A DNA stretch of 64,000 bases, from contig JAQNDB010000309.1 of assembly GCA_029204045.2 (NCBI GenBank), forward strand, positions 1-64,000, in the 5' to 3' direction. Under the pieces are notes generated by a model. It saw only the letters and a program-made list of their open reading frames with translations, did not search any database and was not told where the DNA came from. Made by a program: the position numbers and the translations under genes. Origin of the DNA: Tillandsia leiboldiana. Lineage: Eukaryota; Streptophyta; Magnoliopsida; Poales; Bromeliaceae. Of the stretch, positions 1 through 11,949 are shown one piece after another (position 1 is the first letter of the stretch; every line of letters starts with the position of its first letter).

Positions 1-2567
1 GACTTGATCAGCAACTGATCAAAGTGGGAAACTCAACCACTAAAGAAAGACCGACCTCAGTCGGATGCAACTAACCATAAGTGGGAAACTCCATCCACAA
101 GAGAAAACTGATCCCAATCTGGTGGCATAGATAAGCCATCCGGTCGCAGCCCAATATCCGCGGTTTCCGCAAATGCCCCACAACTAATCCAACCTGTCCC
201 AGACACAAAGTCCCTGACTGCGCACTACCCGACCCCCGCTCGATCAACCCGCGCAACACTGACTACCTGACAAACAAGAAGGAGAAAGGAAAAGCATGGT
301 TTCTCCTAATCAAGTTCCAATAAGTAGTGCAGCAGTAAAATGGCCTAACTATATGACCATACAAACAACATGCTTTTGTCCTCAGAAATGATAGAAAGTG
401 GGTGAACATGTAATAGCAAAGCATGCTAAAAAGTCCAACTATGCTGTACTAATCTCACACAAGTAGGCTAATGCAAAACAAGTACAAGAACCACATAATC
501 TAGGCCATTCCTTGCTTACCTCTCGCTCATATCGGTCAGTACCACACTGTGCTGTTCCCAATCATAGAGGGGTGACATCCCCGCAAGCGCGACATATATA
601 ATCGTCATAACATAACAGCTTATACATACAGTACCCACTAGTAAGCTCACCACACCTGAAGCGCTTAAACCAAGCAAACCTGAAGTCGGTGAAGAGCGCA
701 GACGCCCACAGTCCAATTCTACGAAACTGCATCCTCGGTACATGCCGCGCAAGCCTTGACTCTCCAACAACTATAAGTACCCGGAAACGCGAATCAAGTC
801 TACAGATCCATCGGGTTCCAGCAAACACTTGTAAATACCCCTGGGTACAACAATAAAGGTCCAACATCACACTTTTATTTTCCCAAAATTAACCACGCAC
901 AAACACACAGAAAAACAGTCCCAAAGATATGCTTATTTCACCTGCCGAAAGTGCCCAGAAAAAATCCAGATAAAAATATCACAGCAATCCTCGCGTCGAT
1001 ACCTAGAAACGAGTAACTGCACTCCAATTCCGAGCCCCGTAGGCCGAGCTACAAATTCCACAGTACAGGTGCGCAAAACCACACAGCAACATAACTGTAA
1101 TTCATTTGGATCTAGGGGAAGAACATATACCTTCGGGCAAAACTCAGAAAATCCAGAAAAATATTGTGATATTCCTGCGTGATAGATGACAAAAGTGTAA
1201 AACGTCGCCATACGATGCCCGGTTGCGGAGATAACGCCGAAAGACCACGCCGCGTCCAGAATTTCCTCACAGAAATGGGGTCGCAGTAAGCTCGAACAAA
1301 CACCTCGAAAAGCGAAATGAGGGAAAGCTGAAAATACCTAGATCGTAGATCTGTCCGTCGGGATCCAGCGGTGAAGAAATCGCTCGAAAAGGTGGTCGGA
1401 GTAGGCCGGGGGAGCTCGCGCATCTGAACGCGACGAGGGGAACCCAAATGGACGAGCGTCGGCGCCCGCGCCGTAAAAGGAAACCTCGATAAGCGTGCCC
1501 CAAAATCTCAAAACTTTGCAGATGGATGCAGCAAAACTCGGGGATCATCTTTGCGAAGGTGCCATGGCGGTTTGAAGCTCAAAACGCGAAAAGAGGGAAG
1601 GAAGAAGAAGGCTCGGGTCTTTAAATAGGCTCTAGAAACAATTCAAATATACGCGGATATGTCCCAATTTCCGGGGCGCTTGGGACTTTCGTGGCGCGCA
1701 CTGTAGCATCCCGAATCCTCCCTGGGCGCGCACTGTAGCAGCCCGAAACTCCCCTGGGCCTCCACGTCGCCCGCCAAACAGGCGCGCACTCCAGACCGTC
1801 CACTGCACGCACGTGGCTCACTGCACAGCCGACACGTGGCACGCACCTAGTCAACGCGTCGCTGCCACGCCCCACGTGCGCGCTGTCAGCGCCGCCTGCG
1901 CCCCCCTGCCAGGCACGCGCCCCGAGGACCACCCCCACCCACAACACACAGCCGTGGACCCTCCACTGCACCGTCAAATCATGAGCCCCCTTGTCACCCT
2001 CCGGTCCACCGTGCACCGCGCCTTTTCCCGTGGACCGCGCCCCCCGCGCCGGCCCATCGGGATCCGCCACGTGACCTGACCGGTGCACGCCCCCACGGTG
2101 GGACCGCCGCCACCTGCCCGCCTGCCCGCGCGCGCTCCCGCCGCTGCCCGCGCCGCCGCCGCCGCGCCCCCCGCCCGCCGCCGGAACAGTACCAAGATGC
2201 CTCGAAATTGCGGCGCGTCATCCGGGCTCCGAAATATACAGTGAATAGTCCCATTTTGACCATTTTCGCGCGCTGAGTCCAAATCGGTGTCCGATTTGCC
2301 AAATCCAACTCTAAAAATTGCCGAAGGCATCCGGAAAGGTGTTCCTTGGTCCAAACTTTTCGCACTGAGTCCACTTTTTAATATCCATTTGCGCGCGAAA
2401 CCACTTCTAAACTTCCGACGGGGTCATCAGACTACTCTCGTGGTCCATTTAACACACATAGTCCATCCTAATCCAATTGGTGCACAAATCCCACCAACAC
2501 GCCACATAGGCCTCCAGAAGCTGTAGATGCAACAGTAGTCTAATGGTGGAAATTTCGAGTCTTCACA
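1..2567 (-). repeat. TK1 3' LTR (partial)
   Basis: This segment aligns throughout with 7509-10075. Its boundary at 2567 is set by the inverse of TGTGAAGAC lying directly next to a purine-rich tract (minus strand GGGGGAGGA at 2568-2576). It contains the GC-rich U3 with several CACGTG boxes around 1810-2080 and the conserved leader block at about 1452-1510. Open frames here, such as 1621-2088, have no protein similarity and lie in regulatory DNA. Confidence 0.88.
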
Positions 2568-3594
2568 TCCTCCCCCACTAAAGAAAGTTTCGTCCGCGAA
2601 ACTAGCTCAAATCCACCAAGAGTCACAAATACCACGGGTAGGTATCCATCAATAACGCCTCCAGCTCCCGAAACACCACTCACTCCCTGATTACTCCCCC
2701 CACCAACACACAACAAGTACGGCATGGCCCGATGTGCAATTCTCTCATCTCTCGAGCCAGAAATCGCAACGGGCGTCCCTCGTACTCCAACAATCACAGA
2801 TCACAAAGGGGCAAGTCAATCACGGGCGAGGGATCCAAAAGCAACACTCCTGAGCTGAGACGTGAAACAACACAGAGGCTCCATCAAGAGCTGGGGGAAA
2901 CAGAATACCATCCGTGCAACACGCACCATACCCATCCTGGTGTCAATCTCAACAAGGCGAACCCGAGAGCAACACGCACAAATTCATCCTATAAAGAAAA
3001 GAATCCAATAAGCTAGGGTCTATCACTCGGTTACTCTTCCCGATCCAAATCACCCGAGTGGCCTACTCAACCACGGGCTACCCTCAAAAGGGATCCTCAG
3101 AGACACAATCTCATGCCACAGTTGGTCACTCAACATGCCAACATAACCCCAACAGACCCACGGGTCGAAGTCGATCTCTCAACTAATAAGGACACCCTGA
3201 CGGGGACCAAACCGTCAGTGAACGGGACTGAAAACTGGCTAAAAAGGCGATCATAAGCTGATGCCCAAACTCGCGATCAAAAATCCGAACCAGCAACGAC
3301 AATCCGCGTAAATCCCACACCAAATGCTACAAGCTGAAGGCTCCACTGATGCCACCTAGTAGAACTGTAAATAGAAGCTAAAAATATGAATCCATCACAT
3401 AAAATAGTTTAGAAATGCTGAGTAATCAGCACCGATAGCCAAGCAGGCATGGCCTACGCCCAGGTATATCAATCAAAGCCGGAAATAATAGGCGTACTGA
3501 AAAGCTCAACTGTGGGATCCAAGCTGCCTACAAAACAGCGGTTCGTCCTGCCACAATATTCACAAGGGTGGACTAATGAAGTGTGGACCGAAAA

Positions 3595-4460
3595 TCAACC
3601 CTCGGTAACTCTACAGCCACAATGGGAGGCATCACTAAAACACACAAATCCATCTCCCAACACTGGAAACACTAGTATTGGCGCTGGTATCAGTCTTATT
3701 ATCCATTGGCCATGCTCTCCCGGCGCTGCCAGGTCTAAGAAGCTCCTTACCTCAAGGATAAATGTTGGTTTCAGCCAAACTCGAATAACATCCATTTGGT
3801 CAGATTCCACCGCCGCTCCAATGGCTAGAATAAGGTGACCCAAGAAGGTATGCTTCTGGAGCTACCACTTGTACCTCAATAACTTGGCATACCGTTTCAT
3901 CCATACGGGCCTGGTAGCACATCCACAAGTTCTCCTCGTGCTCCCAGTCGCTTTGGGAGTAAATCAAAATATCCTCGAAAAACACTACTCCCAGTCCGTC
4001 CCAGCACAACTAGGACATACAATTCCTCAGACCATGAAGTCACAGGGCATTCGTCATTCCATTGGGCCTCGCTATAAACTCATAATGCCCCTACCGTGTC
4101 CTGAACGCCATTAAGGCGAAGTCCTCGGCTGTCTAATTCCAAATAGGTACTCGCATCATACACTAACTGCCGGAGTATAACTCCATCAAAAGGTCCTAGA
4201 TACCACCCAGACCTGACTACACTCGAACCATAAAAGGACCCTCACAGTCGTGTATCAACGACGTGGCATCACCACCGTATACCAACGGCGTGGCATCACC
4301 CGCCGTATACCAACGGCGTGGCATCAGGTCAAACAGACCCCTCGATCCCTCAGATCCGGCAACTGCGCCATCAGCTCTCCTCAGCTCTACAGGCGATGTC
4401 CAATGAGGGTGATGTCGAGGGTGGCGTGGTTCCCCGAACCACGTCCAAGGCAATCTCTAT
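3595..4460 (-). pseudogene. Remnant of gypsy reverse transcriptase / RNase H
   Basis: Read on the minus strand, 3800-4009 resembles the RT catalytic segment: a decayed version of FIDDILIYSRSDLEHEEHL in which the first Asp is Glu. 3595-3843 resembles the RT to RNase H linker (EVRSFLGLAG, then PVMGEGFVIYSDASHSG). 4217-4453 resembles the region upstream of RT. Both intact Tekay copies in this window (about 36.5 kb and 47.5 kb) show the same order. Frameshifts and a missing catalytic Asp make it non-functional. Confidence 0.75.
4250..4326. repeat. Three-unit tandem repeat (about 25 bp) in TK1 pol remnant
   Basis: A unit built on CGTATACCAACGGCGTGGCA occurs three times with small changes. The same triplication is present at 54254-54330 in TK3 and absent from the coding Tekay copies, so it arose in a common defective ancestor. 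Confidence 0.8.
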
Positions 4461-6119
4461 CTCCCTAACCGGCGGCAATTATCAACAGCTCAGGTGAAAT
4501 CACACCCGGGATCTCATGAGCAACAAGAATATCCCTGAGTCCCGGTGCCACCGTAAGTACCTCTCACACTGTCGCTAAAACCTGTGTGCTCTAACAATCT
4601 CAACAAGCAAGCCTTCTCCTGTCCGCCTTGCCGAAGATCAACGTCCTCTCTCGCCGCAGTCAAACATTCCGTGGCATTGTGCAAATCAATCTCAAGCACA
4701 GGGTCGAAACACCGAATTGCTACAATTTCCAATAATTCTGCCGGTAACTCGCAGTCTCAGCCGCACTGGACATGATCCAAAAACCTCCTCCACATGCACA
4801 ATAACAACAGGAACCTGTACCTCTAGTGCACGTGGTAACAAATCTGCCTTTAGTCCAGGCAAGAATGAAACATGCTCCAACTCCGACTGCTGTGGTGAAA
4901 TCCCACCCGCGACACTCGATCCACTACCGTGGCGCCCTCCAACCGGGCGACACAGATTCATCCGCTCAAAGCAAGTGGTTGTCGCTCAATCTGCCTGAAA
5001 ATCAGGACTATCCACAGGGAGCACGACCTTTGTCTCAGATCACATTGAGGCAACGGATACGGTCCTCCGCAAATAACAAATCCACGCTACCGCTGCGCCA
5101 CTCCCATATCGATACTGATGCTGCCATCGGGGTCCACCCGATCTCCGGCATCTCGGGAACTCGTTATCCTGGAAAAAAAAATCAGAAATGCCTCTGCCGG
5201 CCGCTCTGTCCTCCATCACCCGGCCCCAAGCGCCAATATCCTGAATTCGCCTCTAGCGGCAGATCCCTATCCAAAGGAACTGCGGCGCCACGCTCCATAC
5301 GCACCGCCTACACCATCGAGGCGTCAATAATCCGTAACTGAGGGACTAACTAAACTGAAAGGTATCCGGGCGCAATCCACTCCCAGCCACACATATCCTA
5401 TGCGCCTCGTCCCTCGAATCTGGAGCGCGCAGTTCAACAACTGCATAACTCTCTAACACAGGGAGGCTCTCAATTGATCACTCCGTCACCACCAACCACG
5501 ACCCTGCCTCCAGAGGCTCCAAACTCAATCTTACGAGTCGGGGTGGTTCATCTGCCAAATCTGGCTCAATAGATCGATCCTGTCCCACAGCTCCTCTGCT
5601 GTCAACTATCCACCCTGCCTCGGTGCCTCGACACTAAACATTGGCGCAGAGGGGGTTACTCAGTGCTCCGACAACTGTGTCCCCAAGACCAGCCGCCCAC
5701 TCGGCCGCTGATAAGCCTCTGATAATCCTGTCATCTGGGTCCGGAGTTCTCTGACCTCAATCCGGGTATCCGGCCCAAAACCAACTGCTCAAGCTCAACT
5801 GCTATGACAGGATGCACACGGGTCAAAACCCAGCGTCGGGGAGACACCGCTCGCCACGACGAAACTGCAAAACAGCACACAACAACGCTCGACCCAATCC
5901 AGCGAAAGTCTAAATCATGTCACCCATTCCACAGCATTATGTTGCCTGCAGCCAACATAATCACTTAGGAGAATAAACATGCCAATCCCTCCTCCCGTCC
6001 CTTGGGAGAGGTACAAAACTCAATAAGGACTCTCGCTAAAAGTCACGACTCTCACGAAGTCAACCAAGGGTCAAACCATAAGCCTAGGGTTTCTAAGTCC
6101 ACCATGACCTACAACCTAG

Positions 6120-6131
6120 GCTCTGATACCA
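6120..6131 (-). other. TK1 primer binding site (tRNA-Met type)
   Basis: The minus strand reads TGGTATCAGAGC, complementary to the 3' end of initiator tRNA-Met. It lies 8 nt inside the LTR boundary at 6140, which fixes the LTR edge and the element's orientation. Confidence 0.9.
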
Positions 6132-7286
6132 CTCTAATCTGTCACGCCCCGGGGTCGAAACTGCGACCCGGGCTTGCCAACAGATCCGCCACCTATGCCA
6201 ACCTGCATAAGCGAAGCGTCCTACTTGCAAGAAAAGTACTACAGCTAACAGATATCAGAGCTAAAAATAAAAATCTACTGTATAACTAAAATCAAACACT
6301 GTACAACTGGAAAAAATACAACAATGTTCGCCTCCCAAAAATAATAATAATACAATATCCTCAAATACAGCTCTAAACCCAATCGGGAGGTAACTCCAAT
6401 GAATACAACAGTGTACAGTCTCTCAATACATAAATATATCCTCACTACATCATTCTCTCAAAAGAGGAAAAAGAATAAAACAACTAATCTACAGAAGATC
6501 TCCTCTAAAGGGTACCGCTACTCTCCAACGACGGGTAGGGATCTAGCACGCGACTCCCTCACCTCGAATAACCACCGCAGAATCCGCAACACCCGCTAAG
6601 ACTCTGCAAAACAAGGGAGAGGAAGGAAAAAGGAGGGGGAAAACCCCCAAAGGGTGTGAGAACTACACCAAAAAGGGAGTTCTCAGTGGGTACCACCGCC
6701 AGACCCGACGGTCCGCCCACTAAGTCCCCGAGAGACAAAAACTGACCAAAGCTGTAAAGACTGAAATAAGGAAACTGGAGACTCTCAGCAGCTACCATGT
6801 CTCTAACTATATGCTCAAAAGGGGAGAACCAAATAATGGTATGCAACCACCAGCACATGAAGTGCACAATCGACCCAATCGAGCTGACTGCCACACCTGG
6901 TCCAGTCAAACCTACGCCCACCTACAACCACCTCCCGCTGACGGGCAGGAATTACGTAGGGTGTCCAAACGGACTAACTCGCTATCGAGTAGTGGCTCTT
7001 GCAGGCTATAGTCAACATCCACTCTCTCTCTCAGAACGGATAAACTCAAGATCACCAAGCCTCTCGCACAACGGTCAACAACTCACAAAGACCTCGGGAC
7101 CACAGTCCCCAAATGGATCCCAACAACACAAGCACTGGTCTAAACACAACTACCAGACTCCACTCGGTCCCCCTGACGCGAGTGAAACAAGAAAGGCAAA
7201 TATCTGTAATACACCCAATCTAGTGCCACCAGTAAAACTGGCATTGCCTGCTCAGCGGAATCTGCACACAAGGCTCGAAACCGCGG

Positions 7287-7414
7287 GATCGGCCCGCGCG
7301 GCTCGCATCCCAAAAAGTATCAGACCGGCACACAAGGCTGGGTCCGAAAGGATCGGCCCGCACGGCTCGCATCCCAAAAAGTATCAGACCGGCACACAAG
7401 GCTGGGTCCGAAAA
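7287..7414. repeat. 64-bp tandem duplication in TK1 LTR
   Basis: Two adjacent copies start GATCGGCCCG at 7287 and 7351 and differ by one or two bases. They lie in the U5 half of the LTR. The left LTR copy does not extend far enough to show whether both LTRs carry it. Confidence 0.85.
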
Positions 7415-8968
7415 GCCTACCTCCGGAGTGGCACTCGAGGGGAGCGACCCACACGAGTAAAGTATCTCTGTCATCAGTATCACAAGTAACAAGTATCTCT
7501 GTATAGCAGGACTTGATCACAATCTGATCAAAGTGGGAAAACTCAACCACTAAAGAAAGACCCGACCTCAGTCGGATGCAACTAAACGATAAGTGGGAAA
7601 CTCCATCCACAAGAGAAAACTGATACCCAATCTGGTGCATAGATAAGCATCCGGTCAACAGCCCAATATCCGCGGTTGCCGCAAAGCCCCACAACTAATC
7701 CAACCTGTCCCAGACACAAAGTCCCGACTGCACTACCCAGACCCCCGCTCGCACCCGAGCAACACTGACTACCTGACAAACAAGAAGGAGAAAGGAAAAG
7801 CATGGTTTCTCCTAAGTCAAGTTCCAATAAGTAGTGCAGCAGTAAAAGATGGCCTAACTATATGACCATACAAGCATGCTTTTGTCCTCAGAAATGATAG
7901 AAGTGGGTGAAACATGTAATAGCAAAGCATGCTAAAAAGTCCCAACTATGCTGTACTAATCTCACACAAGTAGGCTAATGCATAAACAAGTACAAGAACC
8001 ACATAATCTAGGCCATTCCTTGCTTACCTCTCGCTCATATCGGTCGTACCACAACTGTGCTTGTCCCCAATCATAGAGGGGTGACATCCTCGCAAGCGCA
8101 CATATATAATCGTCATAACATAAACAGCTTATACAGTTACCACTATTAAGCTCACCCACCTGAAGCGCTTAAACCAAGGCAAACCTGAAGTCGGTGAAGA
8201 GCGCAGACGCCCACAGTCCAAATTCTGACGAAACTGCATCCTCGGTACATGCCGCGCAAGCCTTGACTCCAAACAACTATAAGTACCCCGAAATCAAAGT
8301 CTACAGATCCATCGGGTCCAGCAACACTTGTAAATACCCCTGGGTACAACAATAAGGTCCAACATCACACTTTTATTCCCAAAATTAACCACGCACAAAC
8401 ACACAGAAAAACAGTCCCAAAGATATGCTTATTTCACCTGCCGAAAGTGCCCAGAAAAATCCAATAAAAATATCACAGCAATCCTCGCGTCGATACCTTC
8501 GAAACGAGTACCTGCACATCCAATTCCGAGCCACGTAGGCCGAGCTACAAATTCCACAGTACAGGTGCGCAAAACCACACAGCAACATAACTGTAATTCC
8601 ATTTACAGATAAGGGGAAGAACATATACCTTCGGGCAAAACTCAGAAAAATCCAAGAAAAATACTGTGATATTCCTTGCGTCGAGTAGATGAAAAAAAAT
8701 GTATAAGAACGTCGCCATACGATGCCCGGTTGCGGAGATAACGCCGAAAGACCACGCCGCTGTCCAGAATTCCCTCACAGAAATGGGGTCACAGTAAGCT
8801 CGAACAAACACCTCGAAAAGCGCGAAATGAGGGAAAGCTGAAAATACCTAGATCGTAGATCTGTCCGTCGCGGATCCAGCGGTGAAGAAATCGCTCGAAA
8901 AGGTGGTCGGAGTAGACCGGGGGAGCTCGCGCACCGAAACGCGACGAAGGGGAACCCAAATGGACGAG

Positions 8969-9020
8969 CGTCGCGCCGCGCCGTAAAAATGGAAACCTCG
9001 ATAAGCGTGCCACCAAAAAT
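8969..9020 (-). promoter_or_regulatory. Conserved Tekay leader block
   Basis: On the minus strand the block runs TTTTTGGTGGCACG, a short spacer, CGAGGTTTC, then TTTACGGCGCGGCGCGACG. The same block is found in four other Tekay LTR copies here, always about 110-120 nt downstream of the TATA element, so it lies in the predicted 5' RNA leader. Its function is unknown. Confidence 0.6.
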
Positions 9021-10075
9021 CTCAAAACTTTGCAGATGGATGCAGCAAAACTCGGGGATCATCTTTGCTGAAGGTGCCATGGCGGTTTGAAGCTCAGAAA
9101 CGCGAAAAAGAGGAGGAAGAAGAAGGCTCGGGTCTTTAAATAGGCTCCAGAAACAATTCAAATAATACCGGATATGTCCCAATTTCCGGGCGCTTGGGAC
9201 TTTCGGGCGCGCACTGTAGCAGCCCGAATCCTCCCTGGGCGCGCACTGTAGCAGCCCGAAACTCCCCTGGGCCTCCACGTCGCCCGCCAAACAGGCGACA
9301 GCACTCCAGACCGTCCACTGCACGACACGTGGCTCACTGCACAGCCGACACGTGGCACGCACCTAGTCAACGCGTCGCTGCCACGCCCACGTGCGCGCTG
9401 TCAGCGCCGCCTGCGCCCCCCTGCCAGGCACGCGCCCCGAGGCCACCCACACACACACCGTGGACCCGGTCCACTGCACCGTCAAATCATGAGCCGCCAC
9501 GTGTCACCCTCCGGTCCACCGTGCACCGCGCCTTTTCCCGTGGACCGCGCCCCCCGCGCCGGCCCAATCGGGATCCGCCACGTGGCCCGTGACCGGTGCA
9601 CGCCCCCGCGGTGGACCGCGCACCTGCCCGCGCCTGCCCGCGCCGCGCTCCGCCGCTGCTCGCCGCCGCCGCCGCTGCCCGCCGGCGCCGGAACAGTACC
9701 AAGATGCCTCGAAAATTGCGCGCGTCATCCGGGCTCCGAAAAATACAAGTGAATAGTCCATTTTGACCGTTTTCGCGCGCTGAGTCCAAATCCGGTGTCC
9801 GATTTTCCAAATTCCAACTCTAAAAATTGCCAAAGGCATCCGGAAAGGTGTTCCTTGGTCCAAACTTCGCACTGAGTCCACTTTTAATATCCATTGCGCG
9901 CGAAACCACTTCTAAACTTCCGACGGGGTCATCAGACTACTCTCGTGGTCCATTTAACACACATAGTCCATCCCTAATGTCCAATTGGTGCACAAATCCC
10001 ACCAACACGCCACATAGGCCTCCAGAAGCTGTAGATGCAACAGTAGTCTAATGGTGGAAATTTCGAGTCTTCACA

Positions 10076-10254
10076 GCACTTGTCCGCGCGGCGCCCCGGC
10101 CGCACGGTGCCCCGTTTGCAGGCGGCCCGCGCGGCTCCTGTCCGCGCGGTGCCTGCCTGCGGGCGGTGCCCGCGCGGTGCCCCGCCTGCCGGCGGCCCGG
10201 GCGGCACTTGTCCGCGCGACGCTCCTGCCGCGCGGCGCCCCGCCTGCGGCCGGC

Positions 10255-10289
<35 letters not shown>

Positions 10290-10881
10290 CCTCTCCGCGA
10301 AAACTCCACCCCGAAACGCCAAACAAAACCTAATGGAAAACTCACCTTCGATCCGCCGGTAAAAGAGAAGAAGAGGATCGTCCTATCGTTGCCCGGTTGA
10401 TCCCGCGAGCAAGAAACCTCCGTCCCTCTCCCGAAAGCCCCGCCGTCGGTCGTAACAAGAGCGAAAAAGAGGTTGGCTCCCGTTTTCTCTTTTTCCCTCT
10501 CGTAGTGTCTCTCGAAAACCCTAGCCGCCGAACGAAGTAACATAAGAGGGAAAACCTAAAACCCTAGGTTTTCCAAGGGATTTTAAAGAAATAATCGGAA
10601 CAGATCCGGCGGCCAGAGTTACCCCGAGAAACGTGCCAATCGTTCGCACGGATCCCGGGGCGACTAAAAGGGGTCCGAACTTCAAAATTTTATTCCGGGA
10701 GAACCGGGAGTCGGAATCCGAAACCGATCGCGTCCCCGTTCTCCGTTTCGCGAGCCCTTCCGCCTAAAAATGTCCGCGAGCCCCGACGGACTCTCCGGAA
10801 AAATACCAAAAATTGTCCCACAGTCGGACAGTCATAAGAAAAGGGATAACGGGAAGAGTCAAGAAAAGGCCAGGTCTTACA
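10076..10881 (-). repeat. Fragment of an unclassified GC-rich LTR
   Basis: The segment between TK1 and SV1 matches neither. Its right end is the inverse of TGTAAGACC, a typical LTR start, so it is read as the U3 end of a minus-strand LTR cut at 10076 by TK1. It holds a very GC-rich stretch (10076-10300) with a run of GGC triplets at about 10257-10288. No coding similarity is seen; the open frames at 10048-10400 are low-complexity. Confidence 0.5.
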
Positions 10882-11437
10882 ACATCATATATGGACAAGA
10901 TTGGTTTTCTAGAAAAGCAGTTTGAGGAAATTCATGTCACCAACCAAGCTTTGACCAAGCAAGTTCATCAACTCAAATCCGACATACAAAGGCTTTCAAC
11001 CGGTTTCAAAAACTTTGACGGTATGTCCGGATTAGGTCAAACAAGCAAGGTTGGTTTGGGTTTTTAAAAGGATCAAACTGTGCATGCTTGAAGTTCCACA
11101 TTGAAATTGAAAGGAAGAACTTGTCACTTATGTGGACTTGAAGGACATTTGGTGAAGAATTGCCCGAAAAAGAGAAAGAAGAGTCCTTCGGCAACTTCAT
11201 CTACGGAGCGAACTTAACGGAATCAAAAGACACATCAAGTCAATGGAGTTCACTCAAACCACCAAAGGTCCGAGCCACAACATCAATCATACAAGTGGAT
11301 CACTGCGAGGCAAAGACCTAAGGTGGATCAACAGTCAAAGCTATCATCTCCAAACCACAATGAATCAAGACAACCCAAAATTCGACAATTTTGGATTCGG
11401 AAAGGTGATATCTTTCCTTGTCTTAAGTTCTAAATAG
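10882..11437 (+). pseudogene. gag: Truncated Sirevirus gag, C-terminal third
   Basis: Encodes the end of the coiled coil and the second CCHC knuckle (CHLCGLEGHLVKNC), ending at the GDIFPCL-type terminus. Differences from SV1 create stops at about 11065 (GGGTTTTTAA in place of the longer A run) and at 11093 and 11214 (TCA to TGA and CAA to TAA type changes), so it cannot be translated through. The 5' two thirds are absent. Confidence 0.8.
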
Positions 11438-11838
11438 CTTATGACTGTATGTAATGCTTTGATTGGTTTTCCTTTTATATTTTTCTGAATCTCTGCATTA
11501 CATGTTTTCAATGCTCTTCGTTTTTATGTTTTTTTTTAAACAAAAGGATTTTAACGAACAAGTGCATTGAATAAAACGGGTTTTCACTTTCAATCACTCC
11601 AATTTAATTTTATTTGAATTATCAACTTTACTCCATAATCATAATTCTTGAAGATATTTCATTATAGGAGTTTTTGATAATTATATTCATCAAATTTTAG
11701 AAATCATGTGTGATCTTTAGATGATTATTCTATCTCGTTTGTGTGAATTCATTGTGATAAACGTGAGACAACCGATAGACTAAAATTTGGGATTTAATTC
11801 TTTCACGTAAGAGATTGCATTCTTACAAGGGTAAATAA

Positions 11839-11949
11839 ATGAATTGTAAAAGATGTGGAAAGAGTTACATCCGAAAGGAGTGTGAAAACTACCACCACAT
11901 GTTGGAAAAAGCTACCACATGTTTTGGATGCTTGAAAAATATTTTATAA
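11839..11949 (+). CDS. Cys-rich micro-ORF, SV1a copy (36 aa)
   Basis: A short frame starting MNCKRCGKSY with two CX2C pairs and a central Cys (C3, C6, C15, C28, C31). It lies about 400 bp downstream of gag in the otherwise non-coding part. The same frame is intact in SV1 (16768-16878) and, with an in-frame 30-nt insertion, in SV3 (43209-43367). It could be a zinc-binding microprotein or a chance survival. I recognise no family. Confidence 0.4.
   Translation: MNCKRCGKSYIRKECENYHHMLEKATTCFGCLKNIL

Larger units (their letters stand above)
2568..6139 (-). mobile_element. TK1 internal region, degenerate
   Basis: This is the internal domain between PPT and primer site. Fragments of Tekay pol are recognisable on the minus strand in several frames, but stops and frameshifts are frequent throughout. 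From 2600 to 3590 and from 4500 to 6100 I see only short frames with no clear domain. TK3 (53544-56324) carries the same degenerate sequence minus about 1 kb next to the PPT, so the decay is partly older than the split of the two copies. Confidence 0.8.
1..10075 (-). mobile_element. TK1: decayed Tekay-type Ty3/gypsy element
   Basis: On the minus strand the order is 5' LTR (6140-10075), primer binding site, degenerate pol remnants, polypurine tract and 3' LTR (1-2567, cut by the window edge). The LTR begins TGTGAAGAC and ends GGGGCGTGACA. No intact reading frame survives, so the element is non-autonomous. The two LTR copies differ by many 1-3 bp indels, which means either an old insertion or assembly noise. 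The 4-kb LTR and pol similarity point to the Tekay/Del chromoviruses. The TSD cannot be checked because the left end is off the window. Confidence 0.85.
6140..10075 (-). repeat. TK1 5' LTR (3.9 kb)
   Basis: This is a full LTR: on the plus strand it starts TGTCACGCCCC at 6140 and ends GTCTTCACA at 10075. The U3 side (9290-10075, minus orientation) is GC-rich and holds five CACGTG boxes at 9326, 9349, 9388, 9498 and 9579. A weak TATA-like TATTTAAA lies at 9135-9142 (minus). The conserved Tekay leader block is at 8969-9020. A 64-bp tandem duplication is at 7287-7414. Long open frames across 9194-9881 are by-products of GC content and are not genes. Confidence 0.88.

Noticed and set aside
10048..10400. 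Coding sequence in the GGC-rich stretch
   Set aside because: Low-complexity Ala/Arg/Gly runs in several frames on both strands, in an LTR fragment.
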